A stretch of DNA of 42,497 nucleotides from Bordetella petrii (GTDB taxonomy: Bacteria > Pseudomonadota > Gammaproteobacteria > Burkholderiales > Burkholderiaceae_B). The notes beneath the pieces are model-generated. The model was not told the DNA's origin. It saw only the letters and a program-made list of their open reading frames with translations, and searched no databases. Position numbers and translations under genes: made by a program. The stretch covers positions 1 through 42,497 of the forward strand of contig NZ_JAJMLX010000008.1 of the NCBI RefSeq assembly GCF_020991325.1. The letters are read 5' to 3'. This document shows, piece by piece, positions 17,620 through 25,717 of this stretch. Each line of letters starts with the position of its first letter. The stretch's first letter is position 1.

Positions 17620-18421
17620 GCTTCATGTTGAAGCGGAATTTCTCGGCGGGGTACAGGTTGACCGAGACTTCCGCCACTTTGCCGGCACTGTTTTTGTACG
17701 TGCGCCGTACTTCGACCACGCTGGACCCTGCTTCCACCTGCAGGCCCGCGGCCAGCTCATCGGGCGCCGGGCGTACGCGGAGCATCTGTTCGACTTCCAC
17801 CAGGCGCTCGCCGTAGATGTCTTCGATGAGCCGCCAGATGGGGCCGCGCTGGCGCCCTAGCATTCTTTCGACGCCGGCGTATTCGGCGGCAACGAATACT
17901 TCTGTCCAGCATATGGGCGCGGCAGCAGGTTCGGCGCCCAGGCGGTAGCCTTGCAGACGCAGCCAGCGTGTGTCGGGGGGCAATTCCGCTTCGTCGAACT
18001 GGACGTCCTTGCTGTTGATGAGGTCGCTGCGGTCTACCGCGTACTGGCTTTCTGCGGCATAGGCAATCAGTTCGTCGATAGACGTGACGCGGTGCACATT
18101 GAAGGGCGTGCTGGGCGGCGGCGGCATGACCGTGGTGCCCGACCCTTGGCGGGACGATACCAGTCCGTCGGTGCGCAGTTGCCGCAAGGCTTCGCGCACG
18201 GTATGGCGGCTGACGGTGAAGCGCTCGGCGAGTTCTTCCTCGGTGGGCAGCTGGGATCCGACAGGGAAAACGCCGTGAATGATGTCGCTGCGCAGATGTT
18301 GTACCAGTTGACGGTACAACGGTTCTCGAGAGTCGGTCGGCTGCGCCGCCAGAGAGCGCGGACGCCGTGCTGGCTTTCCAGTTGTACGTTCGACTTCGGC
18401 TGTGGTCTTGGCTGCGGGCAT
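17606..18421 (-). CDS. GntR-family regulator, HutC type with UTRA domain
   Basis: 271 residues: a basic N-terminal tail, a GntR winged helix (about 34-100; YRQLVQHLRSDIIHG, LPTEEELAERFTVSRHTVREALRQL, GSGT wing) and a UTRA effector domain (about 110-265). HutC-type regulators bind palindromes with outer GT and AC, and GTACGTAC in the three island promoter regions fits that pattern, so this protein is the prime candidate for the regulon described here. No Shine-Dalgarno precedes the ATG; TAAAAT on minus (18434-18429) lies only 7 nt before it, so the mRNA may be leaderless. Operator sites 3 and 4 are about 110-180 bp upstream and could also serve autoregulation. The probable ligand is a pathway acid. 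Confidence 0.92.
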   Translation of the reverse strand: MPAAKTTAEVERTTGKPARRPRSLAAQPTDSREPLYRQLVQHLRSDIIHGVFPVGSQLPTEEELAERFTVSRHTVREALRQLRTDGLVSSRQGSGTTVMPPPPSTPFNVHRVTSIDELIAYAAESQYAVDRSDLINSKDVQFDEAELPPDTRWLRLQGYRLGAEPAAAPICWTEVFVAAEYAGVERMLGRQRGPIWRLIEDIYGERLVEVEQMLRVRPAPDELAAGLQVEAGSSVVEVRRTYKNSAGKVAEVSVNLYPAEKFRFNMKLSRA

Positions 18422-18528
18422 GGGCGCGATTTTACATCAGCCGCCGTGTGCTGCGCCCGCATTATGGCCGCTCATTCGCGCAGTCGCGCCATCCATGTGT
18501 GCGCCGGAAATATCCATGGATTTGAAAT

Positions 18529-18540
18529 ATGTTCGTACAA
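18529..18540. promoter_or_regulatory. GTACGTAC-type operator, site 3 (gntR/cupin gap)
   Basis: ATGTTCGTACAA; the right half GTACAA is perfect. It resembles site 2 read on the other strand, TTGTTCGTACAA. Located between gntR and the cupin operon, 65 bp (centre to centre) from site 4. Confidence 0.55.
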
Positions 18541-18582
18541 CTTATTGGTGGAAATACTGATACCTGAGGATGCTTCTGGTGC

Positions 18583-18605
18583 TAGTATCTGTTTTGTACG
18601 TACAA
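18583..18605 (+). promoter_or_regulatory. Operon B promoter region with perfect operator, site 4
   Basis: TTGTACGTACAA (18594-18605) is a perfect 12-bp palindrome, the best copy in the window. TAGTAT (18583-18588) 5 nt upstream is a plausible -10 box (4 of 6 matches); no convincing -35 box is seen. The layout, -10 box then operator, matches sites 2 and 5. Confidence 0.65.
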
Positions 18606-18662
18606 CAATAAGATTCTTGCTTGCCGCTCCGCAAGCTGCAGGCCAACCAGGAGGAGATATTC

Positions 18663-19184
18663 ATGAGCAATCCGGGCGAAATTCCTTCAGCCGCCGCCCG
18701 GCTGAGGTTTTCCATGCGCAACCTACCTCTGCTGGAAGGCGGCGCGACCATGGAGTTGTTGGGGCTGGCGCCCATGTTGTGGGCGCATTCCAAGGTTTAC
18801 TCATCTGGCGGCGAGAATGCGCTGCACAGCCACGAGATCGAAGATCACGTGTTTCTTGTGTTGCAGGGTGAAGCTATTTTCCATTTCGAGGACGAAAGCT
18901 CGGCGACGGTACGCGCGTTCGAGGGGGTGATGGTGCCGCGTGGTACACGCTATCGCTTCAAGGCGAACGAAGAACACGGCAACCTGGTCATGTTCCGGGT
19001 GGGTGCCGCGCAGGTGCAAGATTCGAACGACTTGCATCCCAAGTTCGGCATTCCCAACGAGGCCATGCAAAGCCGTTCAGATTCACAAGGACGCTACGCT
19101 GCCGGCGACGCCAAGAAAAATGGCGTTGCAGCGCAGCCCACCGTGTTCAAGGCCGGCGCGTTCTTCGCGCCGGACGCGGACTGA
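18663..19184 (+). CDS. Cupin-domain protein with altered metal-binding residues
   Basis: 173 residues with one cupin barrel. The start at 18663 has AGGAGA in good position. Motif 1 reads GGENALHSHEIEDHVFLVLQG: His55 and His57 are kept, but the usual Glu is His62. Motif 2 reads GVMVPRGTRYRF: the usual His is Tyr97. The metal site is therefore either changed or lost, and dioxygenase chemistry cannot be assumed; ligand binding, isomerisation or a different metal are possible. It is the first gene of operon B, preceding a Bug receptor and an amidohydrolase-2 enzyme. The function is unknown, but the location points to processing or sensing of the imported substrate. Confidence 0.85.
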   Translation: MSNPGEIPSAAARLRFSMRNLPLLEGGATMELLGLAPMLWAHSKVYSSGGENALHSHEIEDHVFLVLQGEAIFHFEDESSATVRAFEGVMVPRGTRYRFKANEEHGNLVMFRVGAAQVQDSNDLHPKFGIPNEAMQSRSDSQGRYAAGDAKKNGVAAQPTVFKAGAFFAPDAD

Positions 19185-19195
19185 CGCGCGAGGCC

Positions 19196-20167
19196 ATGAT
19201 GCTACGTCGAAAATTCCTGCAGGTCTCGGCTGCGGCGATCGCGACCGCTTCGGCGCGCACGGTGCTGGCGAAGGCTTATCCCGCGCGTGCCGTGACGCTA
19301 TGGGTGCCATACGCCGTGGGAGGCAATGGCGACCTGACGGCCAGACTGTTCGCCGATGCGCTGGGGCGCGCCCTGGGGCAGTCGGTCATTGTGGGCAACA
19401 AGCCGGGCGGAGGCGGGGCCATTGGCGCCATGCACATCATAGGCTCGGCGCCGGACGGCTATAACCTATTGTTCTCGGCGCCCAGCGTGTTTTCTGTTAC
19501 CCCGCACCTGACCAAGGTCAGCTATGGCACTGGCAGCATTCAGCCCGTTTGTCTGGTAAGCAAGACACCCCTGGTGCTGGTGGTGAAAAAAGGTAGCCGT
19601 TTCAAGTCGTTGGCCGATATTGTGCAGGCCGCGCGCGCGCAGCCCGGCGGCGTACCCATGGGTTACAGCGGACTGGGAACACCCAATCACCTGGCCATGC
19701 TGGATCTGGAGGCCGTGGGCCAGGTGCGCTTCAACGGGATTGCCTACAAGGGCTCCAGCCCCATGCTGCAGGATATGCTGGCGGGCCAGATCGAAGTAGC
19801 GGCCGACCAGGTGTCCACGTCCCGGCCTTATATCGAGTCGGGCGACCTGGTGCCGGTGGCGGTTTTTGGCGCGCCTCAAGAAGCCCTGCCCGGTGTCCCA
19901 TCTGTTTCCACGCTGGGGCCTGAACCGTTTGACGTGACCACCTATCTGGGCGTTGCGGCGCCGGACAAACTGCCTGGCGATGTCATGGACACGCTGCAGA
20001 AATCGGCGGCCGAGGCGGTGAAAGACAGTCGCTACGTCGAAGGCATGAAAAAAATGGGTTCGTTCGTGCAGTGGGGCGGTCCGGATGACTACGCACGCAT
20101 CATGAGCAAGGAAGATGATTTCATGCGCACGATGGTGGTGTCCGGCCGCATCAAGCCAGGGGCCTGA
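19196..20167 (+). CDS. Bug/TctC-family solute-binding protein with Tat-like signal (3 of 5)
   Basis: 323 residues. The N-terminus MMLRRKFLQVSAAAIATASARTVLA contains RRKFLQ, a good twin-arginine motif (consensus SRRxFLK), followed by a mild hydrophobic stretch and an Ala-rich cleavage region; the other four Bug proteins here have ordinary Sec signals. The mature domain has the family motifs VTLWVPYAVGGNGDLTARL and NKPGGGGAIGA. Two adjacent ATG codons (19196, 19199) are possible starts, with only a weak ribosome site. It is in operon B, 11 nt after the cupin gene and 1 nt before the amidohydrolase gene, so these are translationally coupled. Tat export suggests that it folds in the cytoplasm before secretion. 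Confidence 0.9.
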   Translation: MMLRRKFLQVSAAAIATASARTVLAKAYPARAVTLWVPYAVGGNGDLTARLFADALGRALGQSVIVGNKPGGGGAIGAMHIIGSAPDGYNLLFSAPSVFSVTPHLTKVSYGTGSIQPVCLVSKTPLVLVVKKGSRFKSLADIVQAARAQPGGVPMGYSGLGTPNHLAMLDLEAVGQVRFNGIAYKGSSPMLQDMLAGQIEVAADQVSTSRPYIESGDLVPVAVFGAPQEALPGVPSVSTLGPEPFDVTTYLGVAAPDKLPGDVMDTLQKSAAEAVKDSRYVEGMKKMGSFVQWGGPDDYARIMSKEDDFMRTMVVSGRIKPGA

Positions 20168-20168
20168 C

Positions 20169-21047
20169 ATGGCGCACACCAGCGGCCGCCACAGATTGCA
20201 ACCTGATCCGCCGCCGGAAGGCCGGCCTCACCCGCCGCGCGCGTATTCCCTGCCGGCCGGCGCCGTGGATACGCACGCACACGTCATCGGCACGAGCTGG
20301 ATCGAGCAGCGGAGCTATACGCCGCATCCGGCGCCACCCGAGGCCTACCTGGGCATGCTGGATGCCACGGGAATGGCCTATGGCGTGTTGATCCAGGTAA
20401 GCGTGCATGGGTCGGACAACACCTTGATGCGCGATACGGTGAAGGCCCATGGCAATCGGCTGCGAGGCATTGCCGTGATTCCGCACGACCTGCAGCAGGC
20501 GGCCTTGCGCGACTTGAAAGAGGCGGGCGTGGTCGGGTTGCGCCTGAACACCACGACAGCGGGGGGAACCGGCGTAGAAAAGCTGGAGACTTACGAGGCC
20601 ATTTGCCGGGAAATGGATTGGCATCTGCAGTTTCTGGTCAATGCCGGGCAGATTCCGCAGCTGGCGCCGCAGATCGCGCGCCTGCGGGTGCCGGCAGTGT
20701 TCGACCACATGGGATACGTATCGCCCGATCTACAGGATCAAGCGGAGGGGCGTACGTTGCTGCATCTGGTGCGCGACGGGGCCTGGGTGAAGCTGTCGGG
20801 CGGCTTCCGCAATTCGTTGGCGGGGCCGCCATACCGGGACGTCGTTCCGTACGCTCGGGCCCTGGCGCAGGCGGCGCCCAGCCGGTGTGTATGGGGATCT
20901 GACTGGCCGCATGTCAGCTTTGGCGGCCCTATGCCAAACACCGGCGACCTGCTGGACCTGTTGGGGGAATGCGTGCCGGACCCGGCTGTGCGCAATGCGG
21001 TCCTGGCCGACAACCCACGGTTGCTATATGGCTTTCCGGCCGCCTGA
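20169..21047 (+). CDS. Amidohydrolase-2 family TIM-barrel hydrolase (lactonase-like)
   Basis: 292 residues from ATG 20169, 1 nt after the Bug stop. The N-terminal motif VDTHAHVIG (His36, His38), the strand VFDHMGY, the VKLSGGFR segment and the C-terminal VWGSDWPH aspartate motif place it with COG3618 hydrolases. That family includes 2-pyrone-4,6-dicarboxylate lactonase (LigI) and D-galactarolactone isomerase. It probably opens a lactone ring of a carboxylated substrate; whether metal is needed varies in the family. It is the second lactone-acting enzyme in the island besides the SMP-30 protein, which supports a lactone or pyrone-type substrate. It is flanked by two Bug receptor genes in operon B. 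Confidence 0.87.
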   Translation: MAHTSGRHRLQPDPPPEGRPHPPRAYSLPAGAVDTHAHVIGTSWIEQRSYTPHPAPPEAYLGMLDATGMAYGVLIQVSVHGSDNTLMRDTVKAHGNRLRGIAVIPHDLQQAALRDLKEAGVVGLRLNTTTAGGTGVEKLETYEAICREMDWHLQFLVNAGQIPQLAPQIARLRVPAVFDHMGYVSPDLQDQAEGRTLLHLVRDGAWVKLSGGFRNSLAGPPYRDVVPYARALAQAAPSRCVWGSDWPHVSFGGPMPNTGDLLDLLGECVPDPAVRNAVLADNPRLLYGFPAA

Positions 21048-21120
21048 TTGCTGACGCCCCGCATTCGGTGCGATGGGGCCGTCACGCGTTGCGCACAAAT
21101 TGACTTATCTGGAGTATGTC

Positions 21121-22074
21121 ATGAAGACCGTACGGACTCTGCTGTGTGTTCTGTTCTGCTTGTTCGCCCAGGCCGTCCAGGCGGATACATTCCCCTCCAA
21201 GCCCATCAAGATCATTGTCGCGTTCGGACCGGGCAGCGGGGGCGATATACTCGCCCGGCTTCTAGCCCAGTACCTGCAGCCCGAGTTGAACACGCCCATA
21301 GTCGTGGAAAACAAGGTAGGGGCGTTGGGGCAAATCGCCACCAGCGCGCTGGCGCGTGCGCCTGCCGACGGCTACACCCTGGGCATGGGGAGTTCGTCTA
21401 CCCATTCCACCGCGACGTTCCTGACCAAGAATGTGCCTTATGACCCCATCAAGGATTTCTCCGCGGTGGGAGGGCTGAACAATTACACGTTCGTGCTGCT
21501 GGTGCCCGCCGGATCCACGGCCAGGACACCACACCAATTGGTGCAGCAATTGCATGCCAAGGACCAGGTTTTCTATGGATTCGGCAACGCTTCGGGCCGG
21601 GTCGGGGCGGCCCATTTCAACCGGCTGGCCAAGCTGAAGGGAACCGAGGTCGCGTACAAAAGCTCGCCGGACGCCATGACGGATCTGGCGGCGGGCCGCG
21701 TCGAGTTCATGTTCAGCGACTGGGGGTCGGCGCGGCCCTTCGTGGAAGGGGGGCGGTTGCGGGCGATTGGAGTCATGGCCGACCAACGTTCGCCAGTATT
21801 GCCGGATCTGCCCGCCGTTGGCGAGGCCTATCCAGGTTTCGATTTCTCGAACTGGGGTGGATTGATGGCCCCGGCGGGCACGCCGCCGGCGGTGATAGCC
21901 ACCTTGAATGCCGCGCTTATCAAGGTTCTGGAAACGCCGGAAGTCAAGGCGCGCATGGGAGCGCTTGGCCTGGAAGTGAAACCCAGCAGCGCGCAGGATC
22001 TGGCCCAACTTATTGTGGACCAGCAGCGCGCTTGGGGCGCCGCAATCCATGAGGCGGGGATCGAGCCGAGTTGA
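21121..22074 (+). CDS. Bug/TctC-family periplasmic solute-binding protein (4 of 5)
   Basis: 317 residues from ATG 21121, with GGAG 8-10 nt upstream; the frame from 21073 would add 16 residues before a clean Sec signal (MKTVRTLLCVLFCLFAQAVQA, cleavage before DTFPSK). Family motifs KPIKIIVAFGPGSGGDILARL and the NKVGALGQIA loop are present; the loop lacks the common PG pair. It is the last gene of operon B and the second Bug in it. Two receptors in one operon suggest two related ligands, or one for uptake and one for sensing. It ends 13 nt before the convergent CaiB gene. Confidence 0.92.
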   Translation: MKTVRTLLCVLFCLFAQAVQADTFPSKPIKIIVAFGPGSGGDILARLLAQYLQPELNTPIVVENKVGALGQIATSALARAPADGYTLGMGSSSTHSTATFLTKNVPYDPIKDFSAVGGLNNYTFVLLVPAGSTARTPHQLVQQLHAKDQVFYGFGNASGRVGAAHFNRLAKLKGTEVAYKSSPDAMTDLAAGRVEFMFSDWGSARPFVEGGRLRAIGVMADQRSPVLPDLPAVGEAYPGFDFSNWGGLMAPAGTPPAVIATLNAALIKVLETPEVKARMGALGLEVKPSSAQDLAQLIVDQQRAWGAAIHEAGIEPS

Positions 22075-22087
22075 GCGCAGCCGAAAA

Positions 22088-23209
22088 TCAGCCGGCGCGC
22101 GGCGGCGTGTCTAGAAGACCGCGGTGCTCGTCCAACTCGGGCGAGTTCAGGTCGATGTCTGCGGGTTCGTTCAGAAACCGTATCGGGCTACCGATATGAG
22201 GCCGGTTTTCACCGTCGCGCAGCACCATGCCGCGCGCCTGGGTTTGCGGGTCGTGCAGGGCCTGCGGCAATGTGTTCACTGCGCCGAAGCATAGGTCCAG
22301 TGATTCCAGCCGCGCTTCCCACTCGGCGCGCGTGGCTTGCCGGAAAGCCTCTTCGAGGAAGGCGATGACCGGAGCCTGATGCGGCCCGGGACCCTGCAGG
22401 CACAGCGGCGCCAGGTCGGCCCGGTTCAGGGCATTCAGCAGGGCGTGCACGAACTTCGGTTCTTGGCCCGCAAGGGCGATGTGGTTACCGTCACTGGTCT
22501 GGTACAGGCGATAGAACGCACTGCCGCCCGTGGTCCGGTCTTGTCCGGGAATGGGTGCCTGGCCATGGGCAAATGTTGAGCCCAGTACGTTGCGCGTGGC
22601 CGCAAGCATGCAATCGGCCATGGCGATATCGATGTAGTCTCCCTGGCCTGTATCGCGGCGCCGCAATAGTGCCATCAGTACGCCGGCCAGCCCCTGCAGC
22701 CCGCTGAGCAGGTCGGCGTAGGGCAGCTGCGGCAACCCGGGGCCGGCATCGGAATGGGCGGCCAACGTCAGGGTTCCTGTCAGGGCCTCGACGGCAAGAT
22801 CATGGGCGGGGCGGTTGCGATAGGGGCCCTCCTGTCCGAAAGCGCTGATGGAACAGTAGACCAGTCCGGGATTCCTGCGGCGCAGGCTTGCGTAGTCCAT
22901 CCCCAGCCGAGCGGCGACGCCGGGCCGGAACGATTCAACGAAGACATCGGCATCATCCACCAAGCCCAGCAAGGCTGCCTGGCCTTCGGGAGATTTGAGG
23001 TTCAGGACGATACTTTTCTTGCCGCGGTTGAGATTGCGAAAAAGCACGGTGTGCGGCCCGTCGGAAAGGCCGATATGCCGGGCCGGATCGCCTTCGCCCG
23101 GCTGCTCGATCTTGATGACTTCGGCCCCGTGGTCTGCCAGTTCCAGGGTGAGGTACGGCCCAGGCAGGAAGTTGGACAGGTCGAGAACGCGTATGCCCGT
23201 CAGTTTCAT
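22088..23209 (-). CDS. CaiB/BaiF family CoA-transferase (2 of 4)
   Basis: 373 residues from ATG 23209, which overlaps the preceding stop as ATGA and has AAGGAA upstream. The family start GIRVLDLSNFLPGPYLTLEL, the segment RGKKSIVLNLKSPEG and the catalytic Asp in YADLLSG are present. It is the distal gene of operon C, behind another CaiB transferase and an acyl-CoA dehydrogenase. Having two different class III transferases in tandem suggests either a heteromeric enzyme or sequential CoA transfer to two acids, such as activation of the substrate and recycling from the product. The donor is unknown. Confidence 0.92.
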   Translation of the reverse strand: MKLTGIRVLDLSNFLPGPYLTLELADHGAEVIKIEQPGEGDPARHIGLSDGPHTVLFRNLNRGKKSIVLNLKSPEGQAALLGLVDDADVFVESFRPGVAARLGMDYASLRRRNPGLVYCSISAFGQEGPYRNRPAHDLAVEALTGTLTLAAHSDAGPGLPQLPYADLLSGLQGLAGVLMALLRRRDTGQGDYIDIAMADCMLAATRNVLGSTFAHGQAPIPGQDRTTGGSAFYRLYQTSDGNHIALAGQEPKFVHALLNALNRADLAPLCLQGPGPHQAPVIAFLEEAFRQATRAEWEARLESLDLCFGAVNTLPQALHDPQTQARGMVLRDGENRPHIGSPIRFLNEPADIDLNSPELDEHRGLLDTPPRAG

Positions 23210-24423
23210 GGCTGTTCCTTCACGCGCGGCGTGGCACTGCGCGAAAGCACGGCGTCCGTATCGGCTCCCAATGCCGAGCACGGCCGCAACTCGGGACGTT
23301 TCCCGTTGAACTTCAATGGATTCGACAGCATGTTCAGGCCCGGCCGGGCTTGGTGGTCGATGCTCGACAGCATGCCGCTTTCATCCAGGAAGGCGGTCTG
23401 CAAGGCTTGCGACAGGCTCAGCACGGGCGCCACCGGTAGCACGCCCTCGAGCCGGGCTAGCCAATGTTGTGTGGAATGGCGACGGAAATCGGCGTCCAGC
23501 AGTGCGGTCAGGCGTTCACGATGCTGCGTGCGCGCGGCGGCGGTAAGAAACTCGGGTGCCGTGGCCAGATCCTGGCGGTTCAGCACTTTCAGCAGCGCTT
23601 CCCAGAACTTCTGGGTCATGCACATGAGGAAGATCCAGCCGTCGGCGGTGGGAAAGGTCTGTACGGGCGTCAGCGAGTAGTGTGCACTGCGCTGCTGGCG
23701 TTCGGAAAGGTATTCCTCGTTGAGAAACCAGGTGGCTGTATAGCCCAGCTGATGCAGGGTTACGTCGAACAGGCTGGTGTCTACGTCGCACCCCTGTCCG
23801 GTTTCGCGCGCGCGCAGCAGCGCGGAAAGCAGGCCGACCATGGACGTGATGCCTGTCATGTGATCCACGATGGACGGCGCGCCGATACGAGCGGGCGGGG
23901 TGGCCGGCTCGCCGGTCAGGTGCATGAGGCCGCTTTCGGCCTGCATCAGGTAGTCGTACCCCGGCCACGAGCTGCGGCTGTTGTCCCGGCCATAGGCAGA
24001 GATATGGACGCAGACCAGCGCGGGATTCACCGCGGACAGCGCGGCGTAATCCAGCTTCAGTTTTGCGGGCTGGTCGCCGCGCAGATTGTTCAGGACAACG
24101 TCGGCTTCGCTGGCCAGGGTTTCGAAACGGCGCCGGCCTTCGTCCGACTTGATGTCCAGCGTGATGCTGCGCTTGTTGGTGTTCCAGCTTTGGAAATACT
24201 GGCTGTCGTCCGGGCCGAGCATAAACGGGCCGGTCTGGCGCGAGGGGTCGCCTTGTGTGGCCGGGTTTTCGATCTTGATGACTTCGGCCCCCAGGTGTGC
24301 CAGGAACATAGTGCCGTAAGGCCCGGCGCCAAACTGCTCTATAGCGATGATGCGAACGCCCTGCAGGGGAAGGTGGGCGGGGCGGGGCGTGGTTTGCCCG
24401 GCGCGGCGGCACCCGGCTGTCAT
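23206..24423 (-). CDS. CaiB/BaiF family CoA-transferase (3 of 4)
   Basis: 405 residues. I start at ATG 24423 because it overlaps the stop of the dehydrogenase as ATGA and has AAGGAA about 9 nt upstream; an in-frame ATG at 24447 has no ribosome site. The motifs GVRIIAIEQFGAGPYGTMFL, NKRSITLDIKSDEG and the catalytic Asp in SIVDHMTG are present. Its 3' end overlaps the next CaiB gene, again as ATGA, so dehydrogenase and both transferases are probably translated as one coupled unit. It differs clearly from its neighbour in sequence, so the pair did not arise from a very recent duplication. Confidence 0.92.
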   Translation of the reverse strand: MTAGCRRAGQTTPRPAHLPLQGVRIIAIEQFGAGPYGTMFLAHLGAEVIKIENPATQGDPSRQTGPFMLGPDDSQYFQSWNTNKRSITLDIKSDEGRRRFETLASEADVVLNNLRGDQPAKLKLDYAALSAVNPALVCVHISAYGRDNSRSSWPGYDYLMQAESGLMHLTGEPATPPARIGAPSIVDHMTGITSMVGLLSALLRARETGQGCDVDTSLFDVTLHQLGYTATWFLNEEYLSERQQRSAHYSLTPVQTFPTADGWIFLMCMTQKFWEALLKVLNRQDLATAPEFLTAAARTQHRERLTALLDADFRRHSTQHWLARLEGVLPVAPVLSLSQALQTAFLDESGMLSSIDHQARPGLNMLSNPLKFNGKRPELRPCSALGADTDAVLSRSATPRVKEQP

Positions 24424-25598
24424 TGGACAGGGTTCCTTTTGATCCACTGCTTTGCGATGATGATGCGCTGCATTTCGTTCGTGCCTTCTCCTATGCAGGT
24501 GAGCGGCGCATCCCGATAAAGCCGTTCTATGTCGTATTCCTTCGAGTATCCATAGGCGCCGTGGATGCGCATGGATTCCGTGCTGTTCTCAAGGGCGGCT
24601 TCGGACGCAAAGAACTTTGCCATGCCTGCCTCCATGTCGCAGCGTTCGCCGCGATCGAAGCTGGCGGCGGCGTCCAGCGTGAGCAGGCGCGCCGCTCTGG
24701 CGCGCGTCGCCATTTCACCCAGTTTCAGGGCGATGGCCTGGTGTTCGGCGATGGGTTTGCCGAATGTCTTGCGGATTTGCGCATACTCGGTGGCCAACCG
24801 CAGGGCCCCTTCGGCGATGCCCACCCCCCGCGAGGCGACATTGATGCGCCCCAGTTCCAGGCCTCCGGTGGCTTGGTAGAAACCTTGGCCCTCGACACCG
24901 CCAATAAGATGATCTACCGGCAGCTTATAGCCGTCGGCGACAAGTTCCCCGCTGTCGATGGCCTTGTAGCCCAGCTTGGGGAGTTTCCGGCTGCTGGAGA
25001 ACCCCGGCCCTTTAGGGGCAATGAACAGGCTCATGCCTTTGTGGCGGGGTTGGGCTTCAGGGTCGGTTTTCACCAGCAACGCAAAGCAGCTGCCCTCCAC
25101 CGCATTGGTGATCCAGGTTTTGGACCCGTTGATGACATAGTGGTCGCCATCGCGCCGCGCAGTCATGCGTATGCCCTGCAGGTCGGTGCCTGCGTCCGGT
25201 TCGGTAAGCGCCAGGCCGCCGCGGACTTCTCCCGATGCCAGGCGCGGCAGCCACGCCTGCTTTTGCGCGGGGGTGCCAAACTTCTCGATGGCCAGCGCAA
25301 GCATCAGGTGTGAGTTGAAGATGCCGGTAACGGCCATCCAGGTTGAAGAAATGCGCATGACGATCTTGGCGTAGGTGCTGGCCGGCAAGCCCAGTCCGCC
25401 AAATTCTGTACTGATGGTTGCTCCGAACAGGCCCAGCGCTTTCATTTCTTCGACGATGTGAGCGGGGTATCGGTCGGCGTGATCGAATTCCCGCACGACC
25501 TCGGGCGCAAGGGATCGGCTGACCCAGCGGTCGATGGCGGAAAGAAGTTCGGCCTCATCTTCGGCCGAAATGCAGCGGGGCTTGGCAGCAGTATCCAC
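24420..25598 (-). CDS. Acyl-CoA dehydrogenase with canonical C-terminal Glu
   Basis: About 392 residues. The best start is GTG 25598 (VDTAAKPRCISAEDE), preceded on minus by AAGG at 7-nt spacing; the frame extends to 25658, but that start would place the operator at 25619-25630 inside the gene. Family motifs ALTEPDAGTD, KTWITNAVEG and the C-terminal catalytic site GEGTNEMQR are present, so the base is the classical short/medium-chain type, unlike the dehydrogenase at 6581-7753. It is the first gene of operon C and would oxidise the acyl-CoA made by the coupled CaiB transferases. No enoyl-CoA hydratase is encoded in the island. Confidence 0.93.
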   Translation of the reverse strand: MDTAAKPRCISAEDEAELLSAIDRWVSRSLAPEVVREFDHADRYPAHIVEEMKALGLFGATISTEFGGLGLPASTYAKIVMRISSTWMAVTGIFNSHLMLALAIEKFGTPAQKQAWLPRLASGEVRGGLALTEPDAGTDLQGIRMTARRDGDHYVINGSKTWITNAVEGSCFALLVKTDPEAQPRHKGMSLFIAPKGPGFSSSRKLPKLGYKAIDSGELVADGYKLPVDHLIGGVEGQGFYQATGGLELGRINVASRGVGIAEGALRLATEYAQIRKTFGKPIAEHQAIALKLGEMATRARAARLLTLDAAASFDRGERCDMEAGMAKFFASEAALENSTESMRIHGAYGYSKEYDIERLYRDAPLTCIGEGTNEMQRIIIAKQWIKRNPVQ

Positions 25599-25618
25599 AA
25601 TTTTGCCTTGAAATAAAT

Positions 25619-25658
25619 AAGTACGTACAAGTATTCCAGTAAAAATTTGAGCCGTCAA
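25619..25658 (-). promoter_or_regulatory. Operon C promoter with overlapping operator, site 5
   Basis: On the minus strand TTGACG (25658-25653), 17 bp, and AATACT (25635-25630) form a sigma70-like promoter. The operator AAGTACGTACAA (plus strand 25619-25630) begins at the last base of the -10 box, so a bound repressor would block RNA polymerase. The GTG start of the dehydrogenase is 21 nt beyond it. Promoter and operator geometry is close to that at operon A. Confidence 0.68.
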
Positions 25659-25717
25659 TCATGGTTTTATAGGTATTTAAGTATTTGATATTGAGTTATG
25701 GTTGGTCTGTTGAAAAT

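Noticed and set aside
17692-17711. TTGTACGTGCGC near the 3' end of gntR as an operator
   Set aside because: Degenerate right half, inside coding sequence and far from any promoter.
18382-18394. TTGTACGTTCGA inside the start of gntR as a seventh operator
   Set aside because: Only the left half matches and it is within coding sequence; I cannot separate it from chance.
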